From: an uncultured Porphyromonadaceae bacterium
GTDB taxonomy: Bacteria > Bacteroidota > Bacteroidia > Bacteroidales > Muribaculaceae
NCBI GenBank assembly: GCA_947175495.1
Contig: CAMWNB010000005.1
Coordinates: 19,025-83,024, forward strand
DNA length: 64,000 bases
Direction of reading: 5' to 3'
A program made the translations under genes and the position numbers. The first letter of the stretch is position 1, and every line of letters starts with the position of its first letter. Positions 17,601 through 25,512 of this stretch are shown here, piece after piece. The notes beneath the pieces are model-generated. The model was given only the letters and a program-made list of their open reading frames with translations, had not been told where the DNA came from and ran no database searches.

Positions 17601-19275
17601 CATGACCAACCCCGGTGTCAGCCTCTACACCTACAACCTCTTCTCCGAAGCCGGCGAGGCCGCCGACATCAATGAGATCCAGTTATATGTGATGCCCGCC
17701 GGCGCCACCGAATGGACCGCTCTCGGCAATGCCGTGGCCGTCAACTCGCTCAGCGACGAAGAAGGCTGGGCACTCATGACCGCCTCGCTCGCCGACTATG
17801 CCGGCCAGACTCTCCAGGTGCGCATCCAGGCCACTGTCAAGATCTTCGCCTACACGCTGATCGACAATCTCAAGATAGGCTCGCTGCTCGGTCAGGACCT
17901 TGACGCCCGCAGCATCACCGCTCCCTCGACCGTAGCTGCCGGCGCCGACTACAAGGTGGCCGTAAGCGTGGCCAACACAGGCATGCAGGCCGCCGGAGAA
18001 TTCACCGTGGAACTCTACGCCGACGGCGAACTCGCCGACAGCAAGACCGTAGACGCCCTCGCCTCCGGCAAGAGCACAACGGTTGAGTTCGCCCGCACGA
18101 TGGGCGCCGTGGCCGACAAGGATGTCGAGTACTACGCCGTGGTGAAGTACACCGCCGACGAGAACACCGACAACAACACCACCGAGACCGTGGCCGTGGC
18201 TCCCAAGCACTCCAACCTGCCCGCAGTCACCGACCTCAAGGGTGAGAACTCCGCCGAAGGCGTGAAACTGACCTGGAGCGAGCCCGACCTCTCCGCTGCT
18301 CCCGCAGAGACTGTGCTCTACGACTTCGAGGACGAGACCTCCTGGGCCCAGGAAATCGAAGGCTGGACGTTCGTTGACGGCGATGACAGCGCTGTGGGCG
18401 GCTTCCAGAACACCGTCCTGCCCGGCATCACTACCGGCACAAGCCACCTGTCGTTCTTCGTGTTCGATGCAGCAGGCAACGAGTTCAACGTCACCTTCAA
18501 CGCCCACAGCGGCACGAAGTACCTCGCCGCTCTCTACCGCAGTGACGACGGCACCACCGACGACTGGCTGATCTCGCCCGCTCTGGACGGCAACGCGCAG
18601 ACCATCAGCTTCTACGCCCGCAGCTACAGCAGCGACTATCCCGAGAAGATCGAGATGCTCTACAGCACCGGCAGCACCAATACGGCCGACTTCGTAAAGG
18701 TGAGCACCGTCAACGAAGTGCCCAGCGGCATTACCAGCGACCAGAGCGACGCTGTGTGGACACTCTATACCTTCGACGTGCCCGCAGGTGCCAAGCACTT
18801 CGCCATCCGCAGCTGCGCCACCGGCAGCTTCATGCTGCAGCTCGACGACTTCAGCTTCACTCCCGCCGGCCTCACCGCCGACCTCACCCTCGTGGGCTAT
18901 GACATCTACCGCGACGGCGTGAAGATCAACGACGAGCCCGTGGGCGAGACCGAGTATGTCGACGCCGACGCCACCGAGGGCAACCACAGCTACGTTGTGG
19001 TGACCGTGTATGACCGCGGTATCTCCGCTCCCTCGAACGCAGTGACCGTGGCCGCCACCGGCATCAGCGATGCAACGGCCGCCGGCATCAGCGTGAGCGC
19101 AGGCAAGGGCACCATCACCGTGGCCGGCGCCGAGGGCCGGCACCTCAGCGTAGCCGCCGTCGACGGCAAGGTGCTGTATTCCGCCACTGCTGCCGCCCGC
19201 ACCACAGTGAACGTCGCCACCGGCGTCTATGTGGTCAAGGCCGGCAACAAGATAGTAAAAGTTGCTGTGAAGTAA
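14698..19275 (+). CDS. Giant exported adhesin-like protein A (beta-propeller-like, FN3, cleaved-adhesin jelly rolls, CARDB, sorting domain)
   Basis: This is a 1525-residue exported protein with a signal peptide (cleavage likely after PAAAQ, ~26). Order as read: a Ser/Thr/Arg-rich linker; a propeller-like region with repeated GGVAVDGVYYAT and GDVYAITYN segments (~100-340); FN3-like modules; a choice-of-anchor/cleaved-adhesin jelly roll (~540-687); two FN3 (~690-890); a second jelly roll (~898-1062); a CARDB-type module (~1064-1168); an FN3 split by a third jelly roll (~1205-1390) that resumes at GYDIYRDGVKIN; and a C-terminal Por/T9SS-like sorting domain (~1462-1525). The split module resembles gingipain/HagA adhesin domains. 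It is likely a surface or secreted binding protein; the ligand is unknown. No -7 element is evident, so it may be read through from the protease gene. Confidence 0.8.
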   Translation: MKKILSLVSSAALAVAVAMPAPAAAQTMKKLSSERSGRAVEQTVQARQSTPKGLQTARTRTMSTPSLNRAMKAVSMRTTSKSLRAAAAEGTLPDLQGNVIFNDAYSQSNPVAGLYKIVEGATDLLFLGPSGNYGGVAVDGVYYATQYVNYGWFAFTTISAYDLETQTLIGTFDGDFDNLAVAGPVVDPTTGDVYAITYNANGDGLQLSKIVYTTESATTTAIGTMTGNWNSLVCDASGQLYGINYNGVTSGSDFTVTESFLNKIDKATGAVTLIGETGQLPQYLSSAAIDTKSGRMFWNVCGPDESGIICEVNLTTGAATKLFDLEYNDEIMGMYVSQPAAEADAPAIVTGLEASFPAGALSGTVSFTAPTTLFDGTAASGALTYKVLANGESVATGSTTFGAAVSAPVTVAAAGEYTFTVTVANAAGDSPKAKTTVFVGRGTPAAPTATLAYEGGKMKLSWTPVTTTVEGGYINPSAVTYKVTRYPGAVVVAEATSATTFEETIAAPVEITQYYYTVEADAEGVHSATATSNTVTLGSIVPPYTNTFDDASALSGWTILDVNGDGKMWTVYSGKARMSYNSSKAMDDWMITPPMQLEAGKAYKVSFTASAAGTSFPERLEVKWGNAATAAAMTNTILAPTVISGTTMQEFSDYIVPEADGVYYVGFHGISDADMYYLYVDDLSIEAGISSTAPGAATGLKATPDPNGSYKATVSFVTPSVDFSGAALSSLVKAELSRDGNVIKTWNNPAAGAELSYEDTMDEGGTVSYTVVCTNASGSGKPATISAFIGVDKPAAPTNVNATETSTDGKLLVTWDAVTTDQNGNPINPNLVSYTVATYASGWVPVEGGQDLHTTSFEFQAVPAGEQDFIQVAVFAFTDGGNAGAAAEQGLMAVGTPFAGLEESFADGTLSYPFGTGFAENTQGGWSIYTNSDLGIAAQDGDNGFAGMKGSYIDDTAALFTGKITLEGMTNPGVSLYTYNLFSEAGEAADINEIQLYVMPAGATEWTALGNAVAVNSLSDEEGWALMTASLADYAGQTLQVRIQATVKIFAYTLIDNLKIGSLLGQDLDARSITAPSTVAAGADYKVAVSVANTGMQAAGEFTVELYADGELADSKTVDALASGKSTTVEFARTMGAVADKDVEYYAVVKYTADENTDNNTTETVAVAPKHSNLPAVTDLKGENSAEGVKLTWSEPDLSAAPAETVLYDFEDETSWAQEIEGWTFVDGDDSAVGGFQNTVLPGITTGTSHLSFFVFDAAGNEFNVTFNAHSGTKYLAALYRSDDGTTDDWLISPALDGNAQTISFYARSYSSDYPEKIEMLYSTGSTNTADFVKVSTVNEVPSGITSDQSDAVWTLYTFDVPAGAKHFAIRSCATGSFMLQLDDFSFTPAGLTADLTLVGYDIYRDGVKINDEPVGETEYVDADATEGNHSYVVVTVYDRGISAPSNAVTVAATGISDATAAGISVSAGKGTITVAGAEGRHLSVAAVDGKVLYSATAAARTTVNVATGVYVVKAGNKIVKVAVK
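18771..19275 (+). repeat. Long direct repeat, copy 1 (3' end of adhesin A)
   Basis: Aligned by eye with 23458-23962, without gaps, this 505-base tract shows seven differences, and the first 352 bases are identical. It encodes the end of the nested jelly roll, the second half of the split FN3 and the sorting domain. Identity at silent sites points to recent duplication or gene conversion. Confidence 0.9.
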
Positions 19276-19299
19276 CGATGTAAGCACTCTTGAATAGCG

Positions 19300-19336
19300 A
19301 CACCGCGGAGATTCTGGTCTCCGCGGTGTTTTTTTT
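19300..19336 (+). terminator. Intrinsic terminator after adhesin A
   Basis: A perfect 12-bp stem (ACACCGCGGAGA with TCTCCGCGGTGT), a six-base loop and eight T bases. The last three T bases and the following G also form the -33 element of the next promoter. Confidence 0.92.
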
Positions 19337-19365
19337 GCTGTAATATCAAAAAAATATTATCTTTG
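19334..19365 (+). promoter_or_regulatory. Promoter of adhesin B
   Basis: TTTG (19334-19337), exactly 20 bases, then TATCTTTG (19358-19365), which is a full consensus match. The start codon is at 19409, so the leader is about 40 bases. The -33 element overlaps the T run of the upstream terminator. Confidence 0.75.
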
Positions 19366-19408
19366 TGCTCGCCAAAAGCGAATAACAATAAACCAACAAT
19401 CACAAAAA

Positions 19409-22400
19409 ATGAAAAAACTACTATCTATTGCCACCGCAGCAGCCCTTGCGCTGACACTGGCCGTGCCCGGCCGTGCAGGCGCACAGGAACTCTGCAAATC
19501 CGACGGCGCTCCGCTTGTCGTGCAGACTGTCGGTGAGGCATCCGTCGCAAAAGGGCTTCCCGCGCCCTCGTTGCGTCCGGCATCGGCTTCGGTGCCTTCG
19601 CTCCACAAGGCCATCGCCGCCACAAAAGTCAAGGGCTATGGTATGGGGCACGCGCCCATGCGTGCCGCCGCTCCTCTTCCCAATCTGCGCGGCGGCGTGG
19701 TGTTCAACGACGCTTTCACTTCAACCAGCAAGCCTGTCGGCATATACCAGATACTTCAGGGAAGCACGGAAATGATACATTCCGGCATCAACGCCTACAA
19801 GGCCGCCGTGGCTGTGGACGGTGTGTTCTACACCACCGAGATGACGGATTACGGGTTCATGGTGCTCGTGATGGTGCGCAGCTACGATCTTGAAACCGGC
19901 GCGGTAGTCGGAGCCGCAAGCGGCAAGCAGTACGACGTGCCGGCAGGCGGCATCACCGTAGATCCCGGCACAGGAACAGTCTACGCCATCACCTACAATG
20001 AGGACAATACGGGCTTCAACTTCTCGAAAATAGCGTATACGTCGAACTCGGTGTCCACGACGCCCATCGCTCCCATCTCCGGCAACTGGAGTTGCCTTGC
20101 ATGCGACGCGCAGGGCCAGGTGTACGGCATCAGCTACGATGGTTTCGTGCAGGATGGCGGTGTTGTGATCACCTCCTCCACGCTCAACAAGATAGACAAG
20201 ACGACCGGCGCCGTGACTCCTGTCGGCGTCACGGGTCAGCTGCCGCTCTATGTGTCATCGGCAGCCATTGACCCCCGCAGCGGGCGTATGTTCTGGAACG
20301 TGTGTCCGGCCGACGGCAGCGGCAGTCTTTGCGAGGTCGACCTCTCGACGGGTGCAGCCTCGAAGCTGTTTGATTTCGAGCTCAACGACGAGATCGTGGG
20401 CATGTACGTGGCCGCTCCCATAGCCGAGGACGATGCGCCCGCGAGCGTGGAGAACCTCCAGGCCTTGTTCCCCGAGGGCGCTCTCAGCGGCAACATCGTG
20501 TTCGACGCCCCCGCCACGCTCTACGACGGCACTGCCGCCACCGGCAGCGTCGGCTATAAGGTGCTGGCCAACGACGAGCCGGTGGCCGAAGGCACGGCCG
20601 CCTATGGCGAGCATGTGTCGGTGCCGCTGACGATGGACGCTTCGGGAGAGTACACCTTCACGGTGGTAGCTTCCAATGCCGCAGGCGACGGCCCCAAGGT
20701 CAAGACCACGGTGTTTGTGGGGCACGGCACTCCTGCGACTCCCTCCGCTACGCTCGTCTATGCCGGGGGCAGCATGCGTCTTGAATGGACGCCTGTCGCC
20801 ACTGCCATAGGCGGAGGCTATATCGATCCGGAGGCCGTGCGCTATACCGTCACGCGCTATCCCGGAGAAACGGTGGTGGCCGACCGCACTGACGCCACCT
20901 CCTTTGAGGAGCCCGTGGCGATGCCCGAGCGCCGCACGCAGTACTACTACACGGTGGTGGCCCACAGCGGCGATGCCGTATCGGCCGCCGGCAGATCCAA
21001 CGTCATCACCCTCGGCGACATCATCCCGCCCTATACCAACGACTTTGCCGATGACGGCGCGCTCGACGGCTACACCATCATCGACGGCAACGACGACGGC
21101 AAGCGGTGGGTGCTCTCCGGCGGCCAGGCACGCATCGAGTACAACTCCACGCTGCCGATGGACGACTGGCTGGTCACTCCCGCCATCAAGCTCGAAGGCG
21201 GAAAGGCCTACAAGGTAACTTTCAGCACGCACGGCCAGGGCAACTTCCCGGAGCGCCTCGAGGCCATGTGGGGCGCCGCGCCCACAGCCGACGCGCTCAC
21301 CAATGTGCTTGTGGCGCCGATGCAGGTGGTGGGCGTAGTGCCAATCGACTGCGAGGGATGGATTCTTCCCGAAACCACAGGTTCCTATTACATCGGCATC
21401 CACGGCATTTCCGACCCCGACAGCTTCTATCTGTTTGTTGACGACCTCAGCATAGAGACCGGCGTGTCCGGCGCCGCACCTGCCGCACCCTCCGATTTCA
21501 AGGCCATGCCCGACTACAACGGCGCGACTACGGCCACCATCACCATGACCGCCCCGACTGTCGACTTCAACGGAGAAGAGCTAAGCTCGCTCGACCGCAT
21601 TGAGCTGGCGCGCGACGGCGAGGTGGTGCACACCTGGACGGAACCCGCTCCGGGAGAGGCGCTCCAGTATGTGGACAACGTGGGCGAGAGCGGCTTTGTC
21701 ACCTACACGGCCATTGCCTACAACATCGGCGGCGCCGGCCGTCCGGCTACATTCACGGTGCATGTGGGCATAGATGAGCCCGAGGCTCCTTACAATATCG
21801 TTGTGCGCGAGACGTCGGTTCCGGGCGAGCTGATAGTGACATGGGACGCCGTCACTACCGATTTCAACGGCAATCCCATCAATCCCGAACTGGTGACGTA
21901 CATCGTGGCTGTCAACAACGACGGCTGGGAACCCGTGGTCGAGGGCCTGCATGAGACTACCTATAAGTTCCGTGCCGTGCCCGAGGGCGAGCAGGAATTC
22001 GTGCAGGTGGCCGTGTTCGCCTCCACCGCCGGCGGCCAGAACGGCATGTCGGTGCCTGTTATGCCTGTAGGCTCGCCTTACAAGGGACTCGCCGACAGCT
22101 TTGCCGACGGTCAGCTTCACTATTCGTATGCCGTGGGCTATTCCGTTGGTTTCGGCGACTGGGGCAGCTACACGGAGTCGCAGCTCGGCGTGGCCGCTCA
22201 GGACGGCGACAACGGCTACATCGTGATGAGCGGTCTCTCTCTGGATGACTCGCACGGTATCTACACCGCAAAAATCACTCTTGCAGGGATAGAGAACCCC
22301 GGCATACGCTTCTACACCTACAATATCTGCAACCAGGACGGCGTGGCCGACGATATCAACGAAATACAGCTCTACGTCAAGGAACCCGCCGATGCCGACT

Positions 22401-23962
22401 GGACCGCACTCGGCGAGCCGGTGGTGATCAACACCCTCGGCGACAAGGTGGGCTGGTATCTTGTGAGCGCTTCGCTCGCCGACTATGCCGGCCGCACTAT
22501 CCAGGTGCGTATCCAGGCCACGGCCAAGCAATACCGCAACATCCTCGTCGACAACCTCAAGATCGGCGCCCTCTATGGGCATGACCTTATAGCCACATCC
22601 ATCGATGCTCCCGAGAGCGTGCTTCCCGGCGAGGACTACAAGGTGGCGGTGGCCGTGACCAACGACGGCCTGCAGGACGCCGGCGCGTTCATCGTCGAGC
22701 TCTATGCCGACGGCACCCCAGCAGGCAGCAAGAGTGTGGACGCTCTTGCCGCAGGCGCGCGTGCCATGCTGAGTTTTGACTTCGCCATGAGCGCTGTGGC
22801 CGACACGCCTGTCGACTACTACGCCGTGGTCAAGTATGATGCTGACGAAAACACCTCCAACAACGCCACCGGCACCATCACGGTCGCTCCCAGTCTGTCG
22901 AACCTGCCCAAGGTCACCGACCTGGAGGGCGAGGACACGGGCGCCGGCGTGCGGCTCGCATGGAGCGAACCGGACCTCACCAACGCTCCCGCCGCACCGC
23001 TGCTCCACACCTTCGAGGATGCCACGCCGTGGGCCACGGAGCTTGACGGCTGGACTTTCATCGACCGTGACGGAGCGCCTGTGGGCGGTTTCCAGGGTGT
23101 GACTATACCGGGCATCACAGCAGGACAGACGCTGGCTTCTTTCTTCGTGTTCGATGCGTCGGACGGTCAGTTCAACCTGTCGTTTGACGCCCATAGCGGC
23201 AGCAAATACCTTGCTGCGCTCTATCGCCGCGACGACGGCACCACCGACGACTGGCTCGTCTCGCCCGCTCTTGACGGCAACGCACAGACCATCAGCTTCT
23301 ACGCCCGCAGCTACAGCTCTTCCTATCTGGAGAAAATCGAGATGTACTACAGCACTGAGGGCACTGATCCGGACGACTTCGTGCTTGTCAAGACGCTCAA
23401 CCCCGTGCCCGGCGGTGTTGCTGCCGACGAGTCGGGTGTGATCTGGACGGCTGTCAGCTTCGACGTGCCCGCAGGTGCCAAGCACTTCGCCATCCGCAGC
23501 TGCGCCACCGGCAGCTTCATGCTGCAGCTCGACGACTTCAGCTTCACTCCCGCCGGCCTCACCGCCGACCTCACCCTCGTGGGCTATGACATCTACCGCG
23601 ACGGCGTGAAGATCAACGACGAGCCCGTGGGCGAGACCGAGTATGTCGACGCCGACGCCACCGAGGGCAACCACAGCTACGTTGTGGTGACCGTGTATGA
23701 CCGCGGTATCTCCGCTCCCTCGAACGCAGTGACCGTGGCCGCCACCGGCATCAGCGATGCAACGGCCGCCGGCATCAGCGTGAGCGCAGGCAAGGGCACC
23801 ATCACCGTGTCCGGCGCCGAGGGCCTGCACCTCAGCGTGGCCGCCGTCGACGGCAAGGTGCTGTATTCCGCCACAGCTGCCGCCCGCACCACAGTGAACG
23901 TCGCCACCGGCGTGTATGTGGTCAAGGCCGGCAACATGATAGTAAAAGTTGCTGTGAAGTGA
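19409..23962 (+). CDS. Giant exported adhesin-like protein B, paralogue of A
   Basis: This is a 1517-residue exported protein with a signal peptide (cleavage near residue 27, GAQE). It is collinear with protein A: propeller-like N-terminal part, FN3 modules, jelly roll near IIPPYTNDF, further FN3 and jelly-roll modules, CARDB, an FN3 split by a jelly roll (FEDATPWATELDGWTF onward) and the same C-terminal sorting domain. The N-terminal two thirds have diverged clearly from A, but the last ~168 residues are nearly identical in both protein and DNA. The nested FN3/jelly-roll unit matches the gingipain/HagA adhesin plan. It has its own promoter and terminator, so A and B can be expressed independently. 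Ligand unknown. Confidence 0.8.
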   Translation: MKKLLSIATAAALALTLAVPGRAGAQELCKSDGAPLVVQTVGEASVAKGLPAPSLRPASASVPSLHKAIAATKVKGYGMGHAPMRAAAPLPNLRGGVVFNDAFTSTSKPVGIYQILQGSTEMIHSGINAYKAAVAVDGVFYTTEMTDYGFMVLVMVRSYDLETGAVVGAASGKQYDVPAGGITVDPGTGTVYAITYNEDNTGFNFSKIAYTSNSVSTTPIAPISGNWSCLACDAQGQVYGISYDGFVQDGGVVITSSTLNKIDKTTGAVTPVGVTGQLPLYVSSAAIDPRSGRMFWNVCPADGSGSLCEVDLSTGAASKLFDFELNDEIVGMYVAAPIAEDDAPASVENLQALFPEGALSGNIVFDAPATLYDGTAATGSVGYKVLANDEPVAEGTAAYGEHVSVPLTMDASGEYTFTVVASNAAGDGPKVKTTVFVGHGTPATPSATLVYAGGSMRLEWTPVATAIGGGYIDPEAVRYTVTRYPGETVVADRTDATSFEEPVAMPERRTQYYYTVVAHSGDAVSAAGRSNVITLGDIIPPYTNDFADDGALDGYTIIDGNDDGKRWVLSGGQARIEYNSTLPMDDWLVTPAIKLEGGKAYKVTFSTHGQGNFPERLEAMWGAAPTADALTNVLVAPMQVVGVVPIDCEGWILPETTGSYYIGIHGISDPDSFYLFVDDLSIETGVSGAAPAAPSDFKAMPDYNGATTATITMTAPTVDFNGEELSSLDRIELARDGEVVHTWTEPAPGEALQYVDNVGESGFVTYTAIAYNIGGAGRPATFTVHVGIDEPEAPYNIVVRETSVPGELIVTWDAVTTDFNGNPINPELVTYIVAVNNDGWEPVVEGLHETTYKFRAVPEGEQEFVQVAVFASTAGGQNGMSVPVMPVGSPYKGLADSFADGQLHYSYAVGYSVGFGDWGSYTESQLGVAAQDGDNGYIVMSGLSLDDSHGIYTAKITLAGIENPGIRFYTYNICNQDGVADDINEIQLYVKEPADADWTALGEPVVINTLGDKVGWYLVSASLADYAGRTIQVRIQATAKQYRNILVDNLKIGALYGHDLIATSIDAPESVLPGEDYKVAVAVTNDGLQDAGAFIVELYADGTPAGSKSVDALAAGARAMLSFDFAMSAVADTPVDYYAVVKYDADENTSNNATGTITVAPSLSNLPKVTDLEGEDTGAGVRLAWSEPDLTNAPAAPLLHTFEDATPWATELDGWTFIDRDGAPVGGFQGVTIPGITAGQTLASFFVFDASDGQFNLSFDAHSGSKYLAALYRRDDGTTDDWLVSPALDGNAQTISFYARSYSSSYLEKIEMYYSTEGTDPDDFVLVKTLNPVPGGVAADESGVIWTAVSFDVPAGAKHFAIRSCATGSFMLQLDDFSFTPAGLTADLTLVGYDIYRDGVKINDEPVGETEYVDADATEGNHSYVVVTVYDRGISAPSNAVTVAATGISDATAAGISVSAGKGTITVSGAEGLHLSVAAVDGKVLYSATAAARTTVNVATGVYVVKAGNMIVKVAVK
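23458..23962 (+). repeat. Long direct repeat, copy 2 (3' end of adhesin B)
   Basis: Partner of 18771-19275. The seven differences all fall in the last 153 bases, the final one in the stop codon (TAA versus TGA). Similarity continues past the stop into the terminator, which has the same stem. Confidence 0.9.
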
Positions 23963-23986
23963 CGGAGTAAACACTCCTGAATAGCG

Positions 23987-24021
23987 ACACCGCGGAGATT
24001 CCGGTCTCCGCGGTGTTTTTT
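23987..24021 (+). terminator. Intrinsic terminator after adhesin B
   Basis: Same 12-bp stem as at 19300, loop TTCCGG instead of TTCTGG, followed by six T bases (the first closes the stem). It separates adhesin B from xseA. Confidence 0.92.
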
Positions 24022-24038
24022 ATTTGAGTTTTTATCTT

Positions 24039-24046
24039 TAAATTTG
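24039..24046 (+). promoter_or_regulatory. -7 element for xseA, possibly leaderless
   Basis: TAAATTTG matches TAnnTTTG and ends only four bases before the xseA ATG at 24051, so the transcript would begin at or next to the start codon. No -33 TTTG lies at the usual spacing. Confidence 0.4.
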
Positions 24047-24050
24047 CATC

Positions 24051-25301
24051 ATGCAACTGACAGTCATCACACTCGCCGAATTCAACCGCCGCATAGGGGC
24101 CGCCATCGCAGCTCCCGACCTGCGCGGCGTGTGGGTCACGGCCGAGACCGTCGACGTGCGCACCGCCGGCGGCCACATGTATATGGAGCTGATAGAAAAG
24201 GACGCTGCCGGCGCCACCGTGGCTCGCCTCGGCGCCTCTATCTGGGCCTCCAGTCTCGCACGCCTCGACGGCATGTTCTATGCCGCCACGGGCAGCCGTA
24301 TAGCCACGGGCATGAAGGTAATGGTGCGCGTGTCGGCCACTTTTCATGCCGTCTACGGCCTGCGCGCCGTCATCAACGACATCAACCCCGACTACACCCT
24401 CGGCGACCTGCTGCGGCGCCGTCGCGAGATTCTGGCGCGCCTGGCGGCCGAGGGCGTCGTGAACATGAACCGCAGCCTGCCCGCGCCTCGCCCGCTGCTG
24501 CGCGTGGCTGTGGTGAGCGCCCGCGGCGCCGCCGGCCTCGGCGACTTCCTGCACCAGCTTGCCGCCAATGCTCCGCGTCTGCGCTTCGGCGTGCGTCTGT
24601 TCGAGGCCGTCATGCAGGGCGACCGCGCGCCGCGCAGCATCATTGACGCACTGGAGCGCGTGGCTGCCGACGCCGACGCGTTCGACGCCGTGGTCATCAT
24701 CCGCGGTGGCGGCGCCACAAGCGACCTCGCCACGCTCGACGACTACGACCTGGCCGCCAACGTGGCGCAGTTCCCGCTCCCGGTGATTGTGGGCGTGGGC
24801 CACGAACGCGATTCCACGGTGCTCGACGCCGTGGCATGGCACAGCGTCAAGACTCCGACTGCCGCAGCCGAGTGGCTGATAGCCCGCGGGAGCGCCGAAC
24901 TCGACCTGCTGCGGCGCCTTGCCGCCGACACGGTGATGCTCAGCTCGCAGCACGTGGCTGCCGGCATGCGCCGTCTCGACTACATAGCCGGGCAGATGCC
25001 GCAGATGGCGCTGGGCCATCCGCAGCGTCGCCGTGCGCGCCTCGACGCCCTGGCCGAACAGCTTCCGGGGCTGGTGGCCGCCTCTCTTCAGCGCCGCTCG
25101 CAGCGTCTGGAGGCGTTGGGCGAGATGCTCGAGGCTCTCTCGCCGGAGGCCACGATGCGCCGCGGCTACAGTGTGCTGCGCGTCGACGGCCATGCCGTGA
25201 CCGACGCCGCGGCCATCCCGCCCGGCGCACTTGTGGAGGCCACCCTGGCCCGCGGCACCGCCGTCCTCCGCCGCGATATTACCGATAACAACATGAATTG
25301 A
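24051..25301 (+). CDS. xseA: Exodeoxyribonuclease VII large subunit
   Basis: This 416-residue protein is the catalytic subunit of exonuclease VII, which degrades single-stranded DNA from both ends into short oligonucleotides. The N-terminal OB-fold (LTVITLAEFNRRIGAAIAAP) and the central VVIIRGGGATSDLATLDDYDLA and VGVGHERDSTVLDAVAWHSVKTPTAAAEW-type segments are diagnostic; the latter carries the conserved active-site residues. The coiled C-terminal region and length are normal. The small subunit xseB follows seven bases later, so the two are made together. Start chosen at ATG 24051 because the family begins right at the OB fold. Confidence 0.93.
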   Translation: MQLTVITLAEFNRRIGAAIAAPDLRGVWVTAETVDVRTAGGHMYMELIEKDAAGATVARLGASIWASSLARLDGMFYAATGSRIATGMKVMVRVSATFHAVYGLRAVINDINPDYTLGDLLRRRREILARLAAEGVVNMNRSLPAPRPLLRVAVVSARGAAGLGDFLHQLAANAPRLRFGVRLFEAVMQGDRAPRSIIDALERVAADADAFDAVVIIRGGGATSDLATLDDYDLAANVAQFPLPVIVGVGHERDSTVLDAVAWHSVKTPTAAAEWLIARGSAELDLLRRLAADTVMLSSQHVAAGMRRLDYIAGQMPQMALGHPQRRRARLDALAEQLPGLVAASLQRRSQRLEALGEMLEALSPEATMRRGYSVLRVDGHAVTDAAAIPPGALVEATLARGTAVLRRDITDNNMN

Positions 25302-25308
25302 AGATTTT

Positions 25309-25512
25309 ATGAAGCCCGTAAACGAACTGACATATACCGAGGCCGTCGGCGAGCTGGAGGCCATAGTGGCCAAGCTGCGCTCCGACAACTGCGATGTGGA
25401 CGCTCTCACCGCCATGACGCGTCGCGCCGCCGAGCTGCTCACAGCCTGCCGCGCCCGCCTCACGGCCACCGACACCGAACTGCGCGCCATCCTCGACTCG
25501 CTGCAGCAATGA
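25309..25512 (+). CDS. xseB: Exodeoxyribonuclease VII small subunit
   Basis: This 67-residue helical protein is XseB, several copies of which assemble along the large subunit. The LTYTEAVGELEAIVAKLRSDNCDVD stretch is the family signature, and the length is typical for Bacteroidetes. The gene lies between xseA and apbE. Its stop overlaps the apbE start (ATGA). Confidence 0.92.
   Translation: MKPVNELTYTEAVGELEAIVAKLRSDNCDVDALTAMTRRAAELLTACRARLTATDTELRAILDSLQQ

Noticed and set aside
16000..23900. Many short near-repeats within the adhesin genes, considered as a CRISPR-like or mobile repeat
   Set aside because: They follow the homologous FN3 and jelly-roll modules of two paralogues and have no regular spacer pattern.
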